From Mycobacterium sp. AT1 (GTDB lineage Bacteria > Actinomycetota > Actinomycetes > Mycobacteriales > Mycobacteriaceae), in NCBI RefSeq assembly GCF_002043095.1, contig NZ_MVOC01000037.1, positions 62,001 through 126,000 on the forward strand: a DNA stretch of 64,000 bases, in the 5' to 3' direction. The translations under genes and the position numbers were made by a program. Of the stretch, positions 35,677 to 43,990 are shown in pieces. Below the pieces are notes generated by a model. That model worked only from the letters and a program-made list of their open reading frames with translations, was not told where the DNA came from and ran no database searches. Positions within the stretch are counted from its first letter, which is position 1. Each line of letters begins with the position of its first letter.

Positions 35677-36528
35677 ATGCTCCGCGTCGCCGTCCCCAAC
35701 AAGGGTGCGCTCAGCGAATCGGCCGCCGAGATCCTCTCCGAGGCCGGGTACCGCCGCCGGCGCGACCCCAAGGACCTGACCGTCGTCGACCCGGCGAACA
35801 ACGTCGAATTCTTCTTTCTGCGTCCCAAGGACATCGCGATCTACGTCGGATCGGGTGAGCTGGACTTCGGGATCACCGGCCGCGATCTCGCGCAGGAATC
35901 CGACGCCCCCGTCCAGGAGCGGCTGGCGCTCGGCTTCGGCTCGTCGAGCTTCCGGTACGCCGCGCCTGCCGGCCCCGAGTGGACCGTCGCCGGGCTCGCG
36001 GGCAAGCGCATCGCCACCGCCTACCCGAACCTGGTCCGAAAGGATCTGGCTGCCAAGGGCATTGAGGCCACCGTCATCCGGCTCGACGGCGCCGTCGAGA
36101 TCTCGGTGCAGCTGGGTCTCGCCGACGTCATCGCCGACATCGTGGGGACGGGCCGCACCCTGGGCCTGCACGGCCTGGTGGCATTCGGCGAGCCGCTGTG
36201 CGATTCGGAGGCCATCCTGATCGAGCGCGCCGACCCGGATCCGGCGACGGCACGGGCTCGCGACCAGCTCGCGGGCCGCGTCCAGGGCGTGGTGTTCGGT
36301 CAGCAGTACCTGATGCTCGACTACGACTGCCCGCGAACGGTTTTGGAGCAGGCGACCGCGGTCACCCCCGGACTCGAGTCGCCCACCATCGCGCCGCTGG
36401 CCGATCCGGCCTGGGTCGCGGTGCGGGCGCTGGTGCCGCGCCGGACCGTCAACGCCATCATGGACGAGTTGGCGGCCATCGGCGCCAAGGCGATCCTGGC
36501 CTCCGACATCAGGTTCTGCCGCTTCTGA
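35677..36528 (+). CDS. hisG: ATP phosphoribosyltransferase HisG (long form)
   Basis: 283-aa committed enzyme of histidine synthesis, condensing ATP with PRPP. MLRVAVPNKGALSE at the N-terminus, GSGELDFGITGRD, the PRPP-loop region DVIADIVGTGRTL and the C-terminal regulatory domain (PTIAPLADPAWVAVRALV) that binds histidine for feedback inhibition are all present. Length equals the long-form mycobacterial protein. ATG at 35677 matches the M. tuberculosis N-terminus; an in-frame GTG at 35647 overlapping the hisE stop would add ten residues and is the alternative. Confidence 0.96.
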   Translation: MLRVAVPNKGALSESAAEILSEAGYRRRRDPKDLTVVDPANNVEFFFLRPKDIAIYVGSGELDFGITGRDLAQESDAPVQERLALGFGSSSFRYAAPAGPEWTVAGLAGKRIATAYPNLVRKDLAAKGIEATVIRLDGAVEISVQLGLADVIADIVGTGRTLGLHGLVAFGEPLCDSEAILIERADPDPATARARDQLAGRVQGVVFGQQYLMLDYDCPRTVLEQATAVTPGLESPTIAPLADPAWVAVRALVPRRTVNAIMDELAAIGAKAILASDIRFCRF

Positions 36529-36552
36529 GCATTCAGTGTTAACTTTCCAGCC

Positions 36553-37038
36553 ATGACGCAAGTCCTGGTGATCGTCCTGGCTCTCCTCATCGGTGTCGTG
36601 GCCGGACTTCGCGCACTGACCCCGCCTGCGATCGTCGCCTGGGGCGCGCTGCTCGGCTGGCTGCCAGTCGACGGCACCTGGGCGCAGTGGGTCGGCCATC
36701 CCATCACCGTCGGGGTGCTCACCGTGCTGCTGGTCGTGGAACTGGTCACCGACCAGTTGCCCAAGACCCCCAGCCGCACCGTGCCTTCGCAGTTCATCGC
36801 GCGACTGCTGACGGGCGCGTTCGCCGGTGCCGTCATCGGGGCCGGTACGCACCACACCATCCTCGGCATCGGGGCGGGCATGATCGGTGGCGTCCTCGGC
36901 ACGCTCGGCGGTTACCAGGCCCGCAGCCGCCTGGTCGCCGCCAACGGCGGGCGGGACCTGCCCGTCGCACTGACCGAGGACGCGATCGCGGTGCTCGGCG
37001 GCCTCGCCGTCGTCGCCCTGGCGTCGACCGCGTTCTGA
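36553..37038 (+). CDS. DUF4126 family membrane protein (Rv2120c-like)
   Basis: 161-aa protein with about four hydrophobic segments (residues ~3-35, 50-70, 82-115 and 130-160), small-residue rich, matching the DUF4126 family found next to hisG in mycobacteria. It contains GLRALTPPAIVAW near the N-terminus and QLPKTPSRTVP between segments. Function is unknown; a small transporter or channel role is conceivable but not shown. It follows hisG by 24 bases and precedes a flavoprotein gene by 8. Confidence 0.85.
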   Translation: MTQVLVIVLALLIGVVAGLRALTPPAIVAWGALLGWLPVDGTWAQWVGHPITVGVLTVLLVVELVTDQLPKTPSRTVPSQFIARLLTGAFAGAVIGAGTHHTILGIGAGMIGGVLGTLGGYQARSRLVAANGGRDLPVALTEDAIAVLGGLAVVALASTAF

Positions 37039-37046
37039 GGGTCGGC

Positions 37047-38423
37047 GTGACGACGAGATACGACGCGATCGTCGTCGGCGCGGGGCAGGCGGGACCGCCG
37101 CTGGCGGGCAGGCTGACCGCGGCGGGCCAGACGGTGGCCGTGATCGAACGCAAGCTGGTCGGCGGCACCTGCGTCAACACCGGGTGCATCCCCACCAAGA
37201 CGCTGGTGGCCAGCGCGCACGTCGCGCACGCCGCGCGCCGCGGTGCGGACTACGGCATCACCACCGGCGAGGTCGTCGTCGACATGGCAAAGGTCAAGGC
37301 GCGCAAGGACGAGATCAGCCAGGGCGACCGCCACGGCCTCGAGTCCTGGCTCGAGGGCATGGACGGGTGCACCTTCATCCGAGGCCACGCCCGCTTCGAG
37401 GGACCCCACACCATTCGGGTCGACGACCAGGTGCTGGAGGCCGACCGGATCTTCCTCAACGTCGGCGGCCGCGCGACCGCGCCCCCGATCCCAGGGCTCG
37501 CCGACGTCGACTACCTGACCAACGTCGGCATCCTCGACCTGGACGTCGTTCCCGAACACCTGGTGATCATCGGCGGCAGCTACATCGGGTTGGAGTTCGC
37601 GCAGATGTATCGCCGCTTTGGCGCCCGCGTCAGCGTCGTCGAGCGCGGTCCGAGGGTGACCGCCCGCGAGGACGAAGACGTGTCCGCCGCGATTCAGGAG
37701 ATCCTGGAGAGCGAGGGCGTCGACGTGCACGTCGGTGCGACCGGCATGCGAATCATGAAGCACGACAACGGGTCTGGCTTCGACCTCTATCCGCGTGACG
37801 GCGCCGACCCCATCTCGGGCAGCCATCTGTTGGTGGCGACCGGTCGCAGGCCCAACACCGACGACCTCGGGCTCGACGTCGCCGGGATCGAGACCGACGA
37901 GCGTGGATACGTCGTCGTCGACGACCAGTTGCGCACCACGGTCGACGGCGTCTGGGCGATGGGGGACTGCAACGGCAAGGGCGCGTTCACCCACACCTCG
38001 TACAACGACTTCGAGATCGTTGCGGCCAATCTGCTCGACGACGACCCGCGCCGGGTCAGCGACCGCGTGCCGACCTACGCGCTGTACATCGATCCGCCGC
38101 TGGGCCGGGCCGGCATGACCGCCGACGAAGTCCGCACGTCGGGCCGCAAGGCGCTGGTTGGCAAGCGGCCCATGACGAAGGTGGGCCGCGCCGTCGAGAA
38201 GGGCGAGACCCGGGGTTTCATGAAGGTCGTCGTCGACGCCGAAACCCACGAGATCCTCGGTGCGTCGATCCTCGGAGTCGGCGGTGACGAGGTGGTCCAG
38301 GACATCCTCGACGTGATGACCGCGAAGCTGCCCTACACGGCCATCTCCCGGACGATGCACATCCACCCGACGGTCAGCGAGCTGGTGCCGACGATGCTGC
38401 AGGAGCTGACCCCGCTGAATTGA
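37047..38423 (+). CDS. FAD-dependent pyridine nucleotide-disulfide oxidoreductase
   Basis: 458-aa flavoprotein of the glutathione reductase / dihydrolipoamide dehydrogenase / MerA group. It has GAGQAGPPLAG for FAD near residue 11, the redox-active disulfide C42-x4-C47 in GGTCVNTGCIPTK, NAD(P)H motif GGSYIGLEFAQ near 174, the second FAD motif VDGVWAMGDCNG, and the C-terminal HIHPTVSE His-Glu pair that acts with the disulfide. It is often labelled mercuric reductase in mycobacteria, but it lacks the N-terminal heavy-metal domain and the C-terminal vicinal cysteines of MerA, and no mer genes are near. Substrate unknown. GTG at 37047 gives the first residues of the FAD-binding strand. Confidence 0.9.
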   Translation: MTTRYDAIVVGAGQAGPPLAGRLTAAGQTVAVIERKLVGGTCVNTGCIPTKTLVASAHVAHAARRGADYGITTGEVVVDMAKVKARKDEISQGDRHGLESWLEGMDGCTFIRGHARFEGPHTIRVDDQVLEADRIFLNVGGRATAPPIPGLADVDYLTNVGILDLDVVPEHLVIIGGSYIGLEFAQMYRRFGARVSVVERGPRVTAREDEDVSAAIQEILESEGVDVHVGATGMRIMKHDNGSGFDLYPRDGADPISGSHLLVATGRRPNTDDLGLDVAGIETDERGYVVVDDQLRTTVDGVWAMGDCNGKGAFTHTSYNDFEIVAANLLDDDPRRVSDRVPTYALYIDPPLGRAGMTADEVRTSGRKALVGKRPMTKVGRAVEKGETRGFMKVVVDAETHEILGASILGVGGDEVVQDILDVMTAKLPYTAISRTMHIHPTVSELVPTMLQELTPLN

Positions 38424-38431
38424 CCTGAGCC

Positions 38432-39217
38432 TCAACGCCGCTGGATCAGAAGCGTCTGGACCGACGTGCCGACGAAGCCGCGGCGGTCGAAGATCTCCGC
38501 GGTGGTCGCGCCGATCCCGTCCGGGCCGATCGACGCCCGGGAACGCAGTGCGAAGTCCTCGCCCTCCGGCGCCCGGTGCAGGTGCACGGAGGTGTCGGTG
38601 TTCATGAACAGGAATCGGTCCGGGTCGAGTACCGCGCCGACGCCGTTGGCGGAGTCGACGACCATGGCGAGCCGCTGCACGGCGGTGGTGTCCTCGCCTG
38701 CCACCAACGGCACCAGGGGGCTGAGCCAGCCGACTGCGGCCTCACCCGGCGCAGTGGCCTGAGTCCGCCAGCTGACCTTCTCCAGGTACCCGGGCGCGCC
38801 GGCCCAGCCGTGGGCGTGCGGCACGCTCTCACCCTCGACCAGGGGTGGGTAGCGGTCGGTGGCCACGTCGGCCGTGTCGGAGGTGGCCAGCAGCCAGGCC
38901 GTCACCCGGGCAACGGGCCGGTCGACACCCACCGGCGACATCTCGGCGCCCAGCAGCGAAATGCGGGCTCCCGGCCGCATGGTCCAGGCCCGCACTCGCA
39001 CCGGCGCCACCGGAATCGCGCCGAGGATGTCGAGGGTCAACCTGCCGATGCGCTGACCGCCGGGCGCCGCCAACTCCTCGACGGCCTTGGTCAGCAACGC
39101 CAACGGCGGTGACCCGTGCTGTATTTCGCTGCTCCAGTTGCTTGCCGTGCTCTCGGTCGAGGAGAACACCTGGACGTCGCCGTCGGAATCCAGCCGACGG
39201 TAGAAGGCGTCGGTCAT
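38432..39217 (-). CDS. Thioesterase family protein (TesB-like double hotdog)
   Basis: 261-aa protein with the features of mycobacterial acyl-CoA thioesterase-like proteins. An N-terminal hotdog holds STASNWSSEIQHGSPPLALL, where the HGGP-like HGSPP loop is normal. A C-terminal hotdog holds VVDSANGVGAVLDPDRFLFMNTDTSVHLHR and a final RASIGPDGIGATTAEIFDRRGFVGTSVQTLLI. Likely activity is hydrolysis of an acyl-CoA, substrate unknown. Its ATG overlaps the stop of the RecB-like nuclease upstream (ATGA), and its stop lies 8 bp from the convergent flavoprotein gene stop. The longer in-frame extension upstream of 39217 is part of the nuclease gene and is rejected. Confidence 0.88.
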   Translation of the reverse strand: MTDAFYRRLDSDGDVQVFSSTESTASNWSSEIQHGSPPLALLTKAVEELAAPGGQRIGRLTLDILGAIPVAPVRVRAWTMRPGARISLLGAEMSPVGVDRPVARVTAWLLATSDTADVATDRYPPLVEGESVPHAHGWAGAPGYLEKVSWRTQATAPGEAAVGWLSPLVPLVAGEDTTAVQRLAMVVDSANGVGAVLDPDRFLFMNTDTSVHLHRAPEGEDFALRSRASIGPDGIGATTAEIFDRRGFVGTSVQTLLIQRR

Positions 39218-40068
39218 GCGGCGGGCTCCACCGGCATCGGCCAGCCGGGGTAGGGCGGCGGCGTGCCGCCGAACGTCGGGCAATGCGCGTGGTGGGCGCA
39301 CCAGTCGCACATCCGGGACGGCTTGGGTCGGAAGTCGCCCGTCACACCGGCCGATTGGATGGCCTGCCACATCGCCATCAGCGTCTTCTCGAAGCGCACC
39401 AGCTCGTCGAGGTCGGGGGTGTAGTCGAGCACCTGCCCGTCGGCGAGGTACAGCAGCCGAAGGCGGGCGGGGAGCACTCCACGGGAACGCAGCAGCGCCA
39501 CGGCGTAGAACTTCATCTGGAACAACGCCTTGGCCTCGGCGAGCTCGCGGGTGGCCGACGGCGCCTTGCCGGTCTTGTAGTCCACCACCCGCATCTCACC
39601 GGTGGGGGCGACGTCGATCCGGTCGACGAACCCGCGCAGCAGAGTGCCGTCGGAGAGCTCGACTTCCACTCGCTGCTCGCAGCTCTCGGGATCGAACCGC
39701 GTCGGGTCCTCCAGTCGGTAGTACCCGGACACCAGCGCGCGGGCCTCGTCGAGCAGCTTGTCCCGAAGCGCCGGATCCACGTCGTCGGCGAGCTCGGGGC
39801 GGGAGGCGGCCATGTCCTGCCACGCCGGTTCGACCAACGTCATCGCGGTGGCGGCCACCCGGCTGGCCGCGGGCAGCGCGTAGAGCAGCTCCAGCGCACC
39901 GTGCACGACCGTCCCGCGGACCTGGGCGGGTGAGGACGGCTCCGGCAACCTGTCGATGGCACGAAGGCGATACAGCAGCGGGCACTGCTTGAAGTCGCTG
40001 GCCCGTGACGGTGACAGGGCGGGACGCCGGGTCGGCGCGCTCACGTCCTCAGTCACTGCCTCGGTCAC
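39214..40068 (-). CDS. RecB-family exonuclease with Fe-S cysteines (Rv2119-like)
   Basis: 284-aa PD-(D/E)xK nuclease of the RecB/Cas4 group. The first cluster cysteine is in ASDFKQCPLLYRLR near residue 27. The His/Asp region is GTVVHGALELLY, the catalytic core is MRVVDYKTGKAP (D and K of PD-ExK) near residue 168, and the C-terminal cysteines MCDWCAHHAHC complete a likely [4Fe-4S] site (C...C-x2-C-x5-C). The GTG at 40068 is preferred by comparison with Rv2119; an ATG at 40098 would add ten residues. It diverges from trmI. A role in DNA repair is likely from family, not shown. Confidence 0.9.
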   Translation of the reverse strand: MTEAVTEDVSAPTRRPALSPSRASDFKQCPLLYRLRAIDRLPEPSSPAQVRGTVVHGALELLYALPAASRVAATAMTLVEPAWQDMAASRPELADDVDPALRDKLLDEARALVSGYYRLEDPTRFDPESCEQRVEVELSDGTLLRGFVDRIDVAPTGEMRVVDYKTGKAPSATRELAEAKALFQMKFYAVALLRSRGVLPARLRLLYLADGQVLDYTPDLDELVRFEKTLMAMWQAIQSAGVTGDFRPKPSRMCDWCAHHAHCPTFGGTPPPYPGWPMPVEPAA

Positions 40069-40143
40069 GAAGGAAAGCCTATGACGCGCCTCCGACAACC
40101 CCGCGCACCGGAGGCGGCGGGTCTGCTGGCAGGCTGATCAGCT

Positions 40144-40974
40144 GTGAAACGCACCGGGCCGTTCGAGGTAGGCGATCGTGTCCAGCTGACCGACGCCAAG
40201 GGCAAGCACTACACCATGGTGCTCGCCGCCGGCGGCGAGTACCACACCCATCGCGGCGGCATCGCGCACGATTCGATGATCGGGCAGCCCGAGGGCAGCG
40301 TGGTCAAGTCCGCCAACGGTGATCCGTTCCTGGTGCTGCGCCCGCTACTGATGGACTACGTGCTGTCGATGCCCCGCGGTGCGCAGGTCATCTACCCGAA
40401 GGACGCCGCGCAGATCGTGCACGAGGGGGACATCTTCCCCGGCGCGCGTGTGCTGGAAGCCGGTGCGGGATCGGGCGCGTTGACCTGCTCGCTGCTGCGT
40501 GCGGTCGGCCCCGAGGGCGCCGTGGTGTCCTACGAGCTGCGCGAGGACCACGCCGTGCACGCCGAGCGCAACGTCGTGACCTTCTACGGTGAGCGCCCCG
40601 CGAACTGGGACCTCCGCATCGCCGACCTCAACACCTACGACGGACCGCAGGTCGACCGCGCGGTGCTCGACATGCTGTCGCCGTGGGAGGTCCTCGACGC
40701 GGTCGCCGGTGCGCTCGTCTCCGGTGGCGTCCTGATGGTCTACGTCGCCACGGTGACGCAGTTGTCGCGGATCGTCGAGGCGCTGCGGGAGCAGCTGTGC
40801 TGGACCGAGCCGCGGGCCTGGGAGTCGCTGCAGCGGGGCTGGGACGTCGTCGGCCTCGCCGTGCGCCCTCAGCACTCGATGCGCGGCCATACGGCGTTCC
40901 TGGTCAGCGCGCGCAAGTTGGCGCCAGGAACCGTGACGCCCGCGCCGTACCGGCGAAAGCGCTTCGCCACCTAA
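40144..40974 (+). CDS. trmI: tRNA (adenine(58)-N1)-methyltransferase TrmI
   Basis: 276-aa SAM-dependent RNA methyltransferase, matching Rv2118c, which makes m1A58 in the T-loop of tRNAs. The N-terminal small beta domain (FEVGDRVQLTDAKGKHYTMVL) is followed by a Rossmann domain with motif I VLEAGAGSGALTCSLLRAVG near residue 105, SYELREDHA (SAM ribose Glu), and VDRAVLDMLSPWE (motif IV). C-terminal basic tail. GTG at 40144 is preceded by weak ribosome site sequence. Its stop overlaps the convergent lppK-like gene by 4 bp. Confidence 0.96.
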   Translation: MKRTGPFEVGDRVQLTDAKGKHYTMVLAAGGEYHTHRGGIAHDSMIGQPEGSVVKSANGDPFLVLRPLLMDYVLSMPRGAQVIYPKDAAQIVHEGDIFPGARVLEAGAGSGALTCSLLRAVGPEGAVVSYELREDHAVHAERNVVTFYGERPANWDLRIADLNTYDGPQVDRAVLDMLSPWEVLDAVAGALVSGGVLMVYVATVTQLSRIVEALREQLCWTEPRAWESLQRGWDVVGLAVRPQHSMRGHTAFLVSARKLAPGTVTPAPYRRKRFAT

Positions 40975-41483
40975 CGAGGTGGTTCGGGTCCGACGAGCGG
41001 CAGTAACTGGTCGGCGGTGCGCTTGGACAGCTGCCACCCGTTCCGGACCGGGGCGAACTCCATCGGGAACGTGAACGGGCGAACCTGCGGATTGGGGGAG
41101 CCGATCGTGACGGAGGCGATGACGTGCCCCGGATCGCCACCCCACCGGAGGTCGGCGGCGTCCACGCTCAGCGGGGTGAAACCACTGGCGACGAGGGCTT
41201 CGCCGAAGTTCCTCAGCGCTGGCACGTCGTCGGCCGTGGCGTACTGCACCAGGGCGACCTTCTGCTCAGCGGGAACCGACGTGTCGGCGAGCCGGTAGAG
41301 CACGCCGGTCAACTGGTCGGCCGCGGGCAGCGGGGCGACCGTCGGCATCGCGGGACGCATCGTGGCCGTCGTCGAACGGGGGCTCTGCGGTCCGGCCGAG
41401 GGTGGTTCGGGGGCGCAGCCGCCAAGCCAGAGCGCCGCCACCAGGGTGACGGCGCTCGTGGTCAAGCCTTGGGTGCGGTGCAC
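40971..41483 (-). CDS. lppK: LppK-like lipoprotein, Mtb12/CFP-2 related
   Basis: 170-aa secreted lipoprotein. The signal peptide ends in the lipobox LGGC near residue 23; after a Pro/Ser/Thr-rich linker the globular part (~55-170) ends WQLSKRTADQLLPLVG. This matches the terminal motif of the upstream Mtb12-like protein (WQISKQSALGLL), so the two are tandem paralogues. It lies beside mpa as lppK does in M. tuberculosis. Function of the family is unknown; Mtb12 is a secreted antigen. Its start is adjacent to the stop of the upstream gene. Confidence 0.87.
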   Translation of the reverse strand: MHRTQGLTTSAVTLVAALWLGGCAPEPPSAGPQSPRSTTATMRPAMPTVAPLPAADQLTGVLYRLADTSVPAEQKVALVQYATADDVPALRNFGEALVASGFTPLSVDAADLRWGGDPGHVIASVTIGSPNPQVRPFTFPMEFAPVRNGWQLSKRTADQLLPLVGPEPPR

Positions 41484-41990
41484 TCAGCCGTTCGACGACA
41501 GCAATCCGAGGGCGGACTGCTTGGAGATCTGCCAGCCAGTCGGGCTGGGGCCGGCGACGAAGGTCACCGGCTCGGTCTTGGTCACCCCGGTGTTCGCGGT
41601 GGCGGTGACGTTCGCTGTGGCGATCGTGCCGTCGGAGTCAACGTCGGCGACGACGAAGCTCAGCGGGAAGTACCCCTTGGCCGCGGCCTTGCTGTACTCG
41701 CGGTCGGCGGCGATACCCTCGAAGCGGCCGAGGCCGCCTTCGATGTAGGTGCCCTTGGCACCGGAGAACGACCCGCCGCCGGCGAGGCCGTTGAGCGTCT
41801 GGAGCAGGGGTGCCTGGAGATCCGGAGCCGGTGCCTGCGGGAGTGGAATGCCGATGACTACCGGCTGGATGGCCGCCGTGGACGATGACGCGCCCGAGCC
41901 GAGGCTCGATGCAACGGACGTCACACCACCCGCTGCTGCGGCTACGACGGCAACTGCTGCCATGCCGGTAACGAGGGTTTTCAGGATCAC
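41484..41990 (-). CDS. Low-molecular-weight antigen Mtb12 (CFP-2)-like secreted protein
   Basis: 168-aa exported protein with an N-terminal signal peptide (LVTGMAAVAVVAAAAGGVTSVAS) without a lipobox cysteine. The mature domain ends ...GPSPTGWQISKQSALGLLSS, the pattern of the mycobacterial Mtb12 family. GTG at 41990 with AAAGGACAG upstream is the likely start. It is the first gene of a two-gene unit with the lppK-like gene and diverges from mpa over 145 bp. Function unknown; surface or secreted antigen by family. Confidence 0.85.
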   Translation of the reverse strand: MILKTLVTGMAAVAVVAAAAGGVTSVASSLGSGASSSTAAIQPVVIGIPLPQAPAPDLQAPLLQTLNGLAGGGSFSGAKGTYIEGGLGRFEGIAADREYSKAAAKGYFPLSFVVADVDSDGTIATANVTATANTGVTKTEPVTFVAGPSPTGWQISKQSALGLLSSNG

Positions 41991-42135
41991 GGCTGTCCTT
42001 TCAATCGGTCAAACTCTTCAAGGAGGCTAACAGTGTTGCTGGTGTGTCGAATTCCTAGAGCACACACAAAGACTGAATCGCCGGTAGCGTTGAAGTCGTT
42101 ACTGCACCAACTTTCGGTGCGGGGAGGGGCGCAAC

Positions 42136-43938
42136 ATGAGTGAGTCACAGCCCATGTCCAGTGGCGAAGCTGCCGAATTGGAAGAACTGCGCCGCGAAGC
42201 CGCCGCGCTTCGCGAGCAGCTCGAGCAGTCGGTAGGGCCCGACAGCGGCCTCCGAAGTGCTCGGGACGTTCACCAACTCGAGGCGCGCATCGACTCGTTG
42301 GCGGCGCGCAACGCCAAGCTGATGGACACCCTCAAGGAGGCCCGTCAGCAGTTGCTGGCGCTGCGTGAGGAGGTCGACCGCCTTGGTCAGCCACCCAGCG
42401 GCTACGGCGTTCTTCTCGGCAGCCACGAGGACGACACCGTCGACGTGTTCACCTCCGGTCGCAAGATGCGGCTGACGTGCTCGCCGAACATCGAGGTGAA
42501 GGATCTCAAGCAGGGCCAGACCGTCCGGCTCAACGAGGCACTGACCGTCGTCGAGGCCGGCACGTTCGAGTCCGTCGGCGAGATCAGCACGCTGCGCGAG
42601 ATCCTCGGTGACGGCCATCGGGCGCTCGTCGTGGGGCATGCCGACGAGGAACGCATCGTCTGGCTCGCCGAGCCACTGGTCGCCGCGGAGTTCTTGGTCG
42701 AGGATCCCGACGCCGAGGACTCCGACGACGACCGTCGGCCCAGGAAGCTGCGTCCCGGTGACTCACTGCTGGTCGACACGAAGGCCGGCTACGCCTTCGA
42801 GCGCATTCCCAAGGCCGAGGTCGAGGATCTGGTGCTCGAAGAGGTGCCGGACGTCAGCTACGAGGACATCGGTGGCCTGACTCGGCAGATCGAGCAGATC
42901 CGCGACGCCGTCGAGCTGCCGTTCCTGCACAAGGACCTCTACCGCGAGTACTCGCTGCGGCCGCCGAAGGGCGTGCTGCTCTACGGACCTCCCGGGTGCG
43001 GAAAGACCCTCATCGCCAAGGCCGTGGCCAACTCACTGGCCAAGAAGATGGCCGAGGTTCGCGGCGAGGACGCCCGTGAGGCGAAGTCCTACTTCCTCAA
43101 CATCAAGGGTCCGGAACTGCTGAACAAGTTCGTCGGCGAGACCGAGCGGCACATCCGCTTGATCTTCCAGCGGGCCCGCGAGAAGGCGTCCGAAGGCACC
43201 CCGGTCATCGTGTTCTTCGACGAAATGGACTCGATCTTCCGCACCCGCGGCACCGGCGTCAGCTCCGACGTCGAGACCACCGTCGTCCCTCAGCTCCTGA
43301 GCGAGATCGACGGCGTCGAGGGCCTGGAGAACGTCATCGTCATCGGTGCCTCCAACCGTGAGGACATGATCGATCCGGCGATCCTGCGGCCCGGCCGCCT
43401 GGACGTCAAGATCAAGATCGAGCGCCCGGATGCCGAAGCGGCACAGGACATCTTCTCCAAGTACCTGACCGAGAACCTTCCCGTGCACGCCGACGATCTC
43501 GCCGAGTTCGGCGGGGATCGCGCGCTGACCATCAAGACGATGATCGAGAAGGTCGTCGACCGGATGTACGCCGAGGTCGACGAGAACCGGTTCCTGGAGG
43601 TCACCTATGCCAACGGTGACAAGGAAGTCATGTACTTCAAGGACTTCAACTCCGGGGCGATGATTCAGAACGTCGTCGACAAGGCCAAGAAGTTCGCGAT
43701 CAAGTCGGTGCTGGAAAGCGGTCAGCACGGTCTGCGGATTCAGCATCTGTTGGACTCGATCGTCGACGAGTTCGCCGAGAACGAGGACCTGCCCAACACC
43801 ACGAATCCCGACGACTGGGCCCGCATCTCGGGCAAGAAGGGCGAGCGGATCGTCTACATCCGCACGCTCGTCACCGGCAAGAGTTCGTCGGCCAGCCGCG
43901 CCATCGACACCGAGTCGAACCTGGGTCAGTACCTGTAG
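42136..43938 (+). CDS. mpa: Proteasome-associated AAA ATPase Mpa (ARC)
   Basis: 600-aa hexameric ATPase that recognises Pup, unfolds pupylated proteins and feeds them to the 20S core. An N-terminal coiled coil (EELRREAAALREQLEQ and KLMDTLKEARQQLLALREE, residues ~12-90) binds Pup; two OB folds follow (~95-240). The AAA domain has Walker A LYGPPGCGKT near residue 285, Walker B VIVFFDEMDSIF near 360 and ILRPGRLDVKI. The C-terminus ends QYL, the gate-opening tyrosine motif that docks into the proteasome alpha ring. Length is typical (609 aa in M. tuberculosis). A GGGGAGGGG stretch lies upstream of the ATG. Confidence 0.98.
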   Translation: MSESQPMSSGEAAELEELRREAAALREQLEQSVGPDSGLRSARDVHQLEARIDSLAARNAKLMDTLKEARQQLLALREEVDRLGQPPSGYGVLLGSHEDDTVDVFTSGRKMRLTCSPNIEVKDLKQGQTVRLNEALTVVEAGTFESVGEISTLREILGDGHRALVVGHADEERIVWLAEPLVAAEFLVEDPDAEDSDDDRRPRKLRPGDSLLVDTKAGYAFERIPKAEVEDLVLEEVPDVSYEDIGGLTRQIEQIRDAVELPFLHKDLYREYSLRPPKGVLLYGPPGCGKTLIAKAVANSLAKKMAEVRGEDAREAKSYFLNIKGPELLNKFVGETERHIRLIFQRAREKASEGTPVIVFFDEMDSIFRTRGTGVSSDVETTVVPQLLSEIDGVEGLENVIVIGASNREDMIDPAILRPGRLDVKIKIERPDAEAAQDIFSKYLTENLPVHADDLAEFGGDRALTIKTMIEKVVDRMYAEVDENRFLEVTYANGDKEVMYFKDFNSGAMIQNVVDKAKKFAIKSVLESGQHGLRIQHLLDSIVDEFAENEDLPNTTNPDDWARISGKKGERIVYIRTLVTGKSSSASRAIDTESNLGQYL

Positions 43939-43957
43939 CGCACACCGTCGAGAGCGA

Positions 43958-43990
43958 ATCAGGCCAGCAGCGAATAGCTGTTGGCCTGAT
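43958..43990. terminator. 14-bp stem-loop between mpa and the convergent gene
   Basis: 43958-43971 pairs with 43977-43990 over 14 positions with a single G-U, loop GAATA. The hairpin contains the stop codon of the leftward 202-aa gene (43959-43961) and lies 19 bases past the mpa stop, with a short T-containing tail (CGTCTTG) on the mpa side. It can serve both directions. Confidence 0.75.

Noticed and set aside
37047..38423. Mercury resistance gene merA
   Set aside because: The protein lacks the N-terminal heavy-metal domain and C-terminal cysteine pair; no merR, merT or merB nearby.
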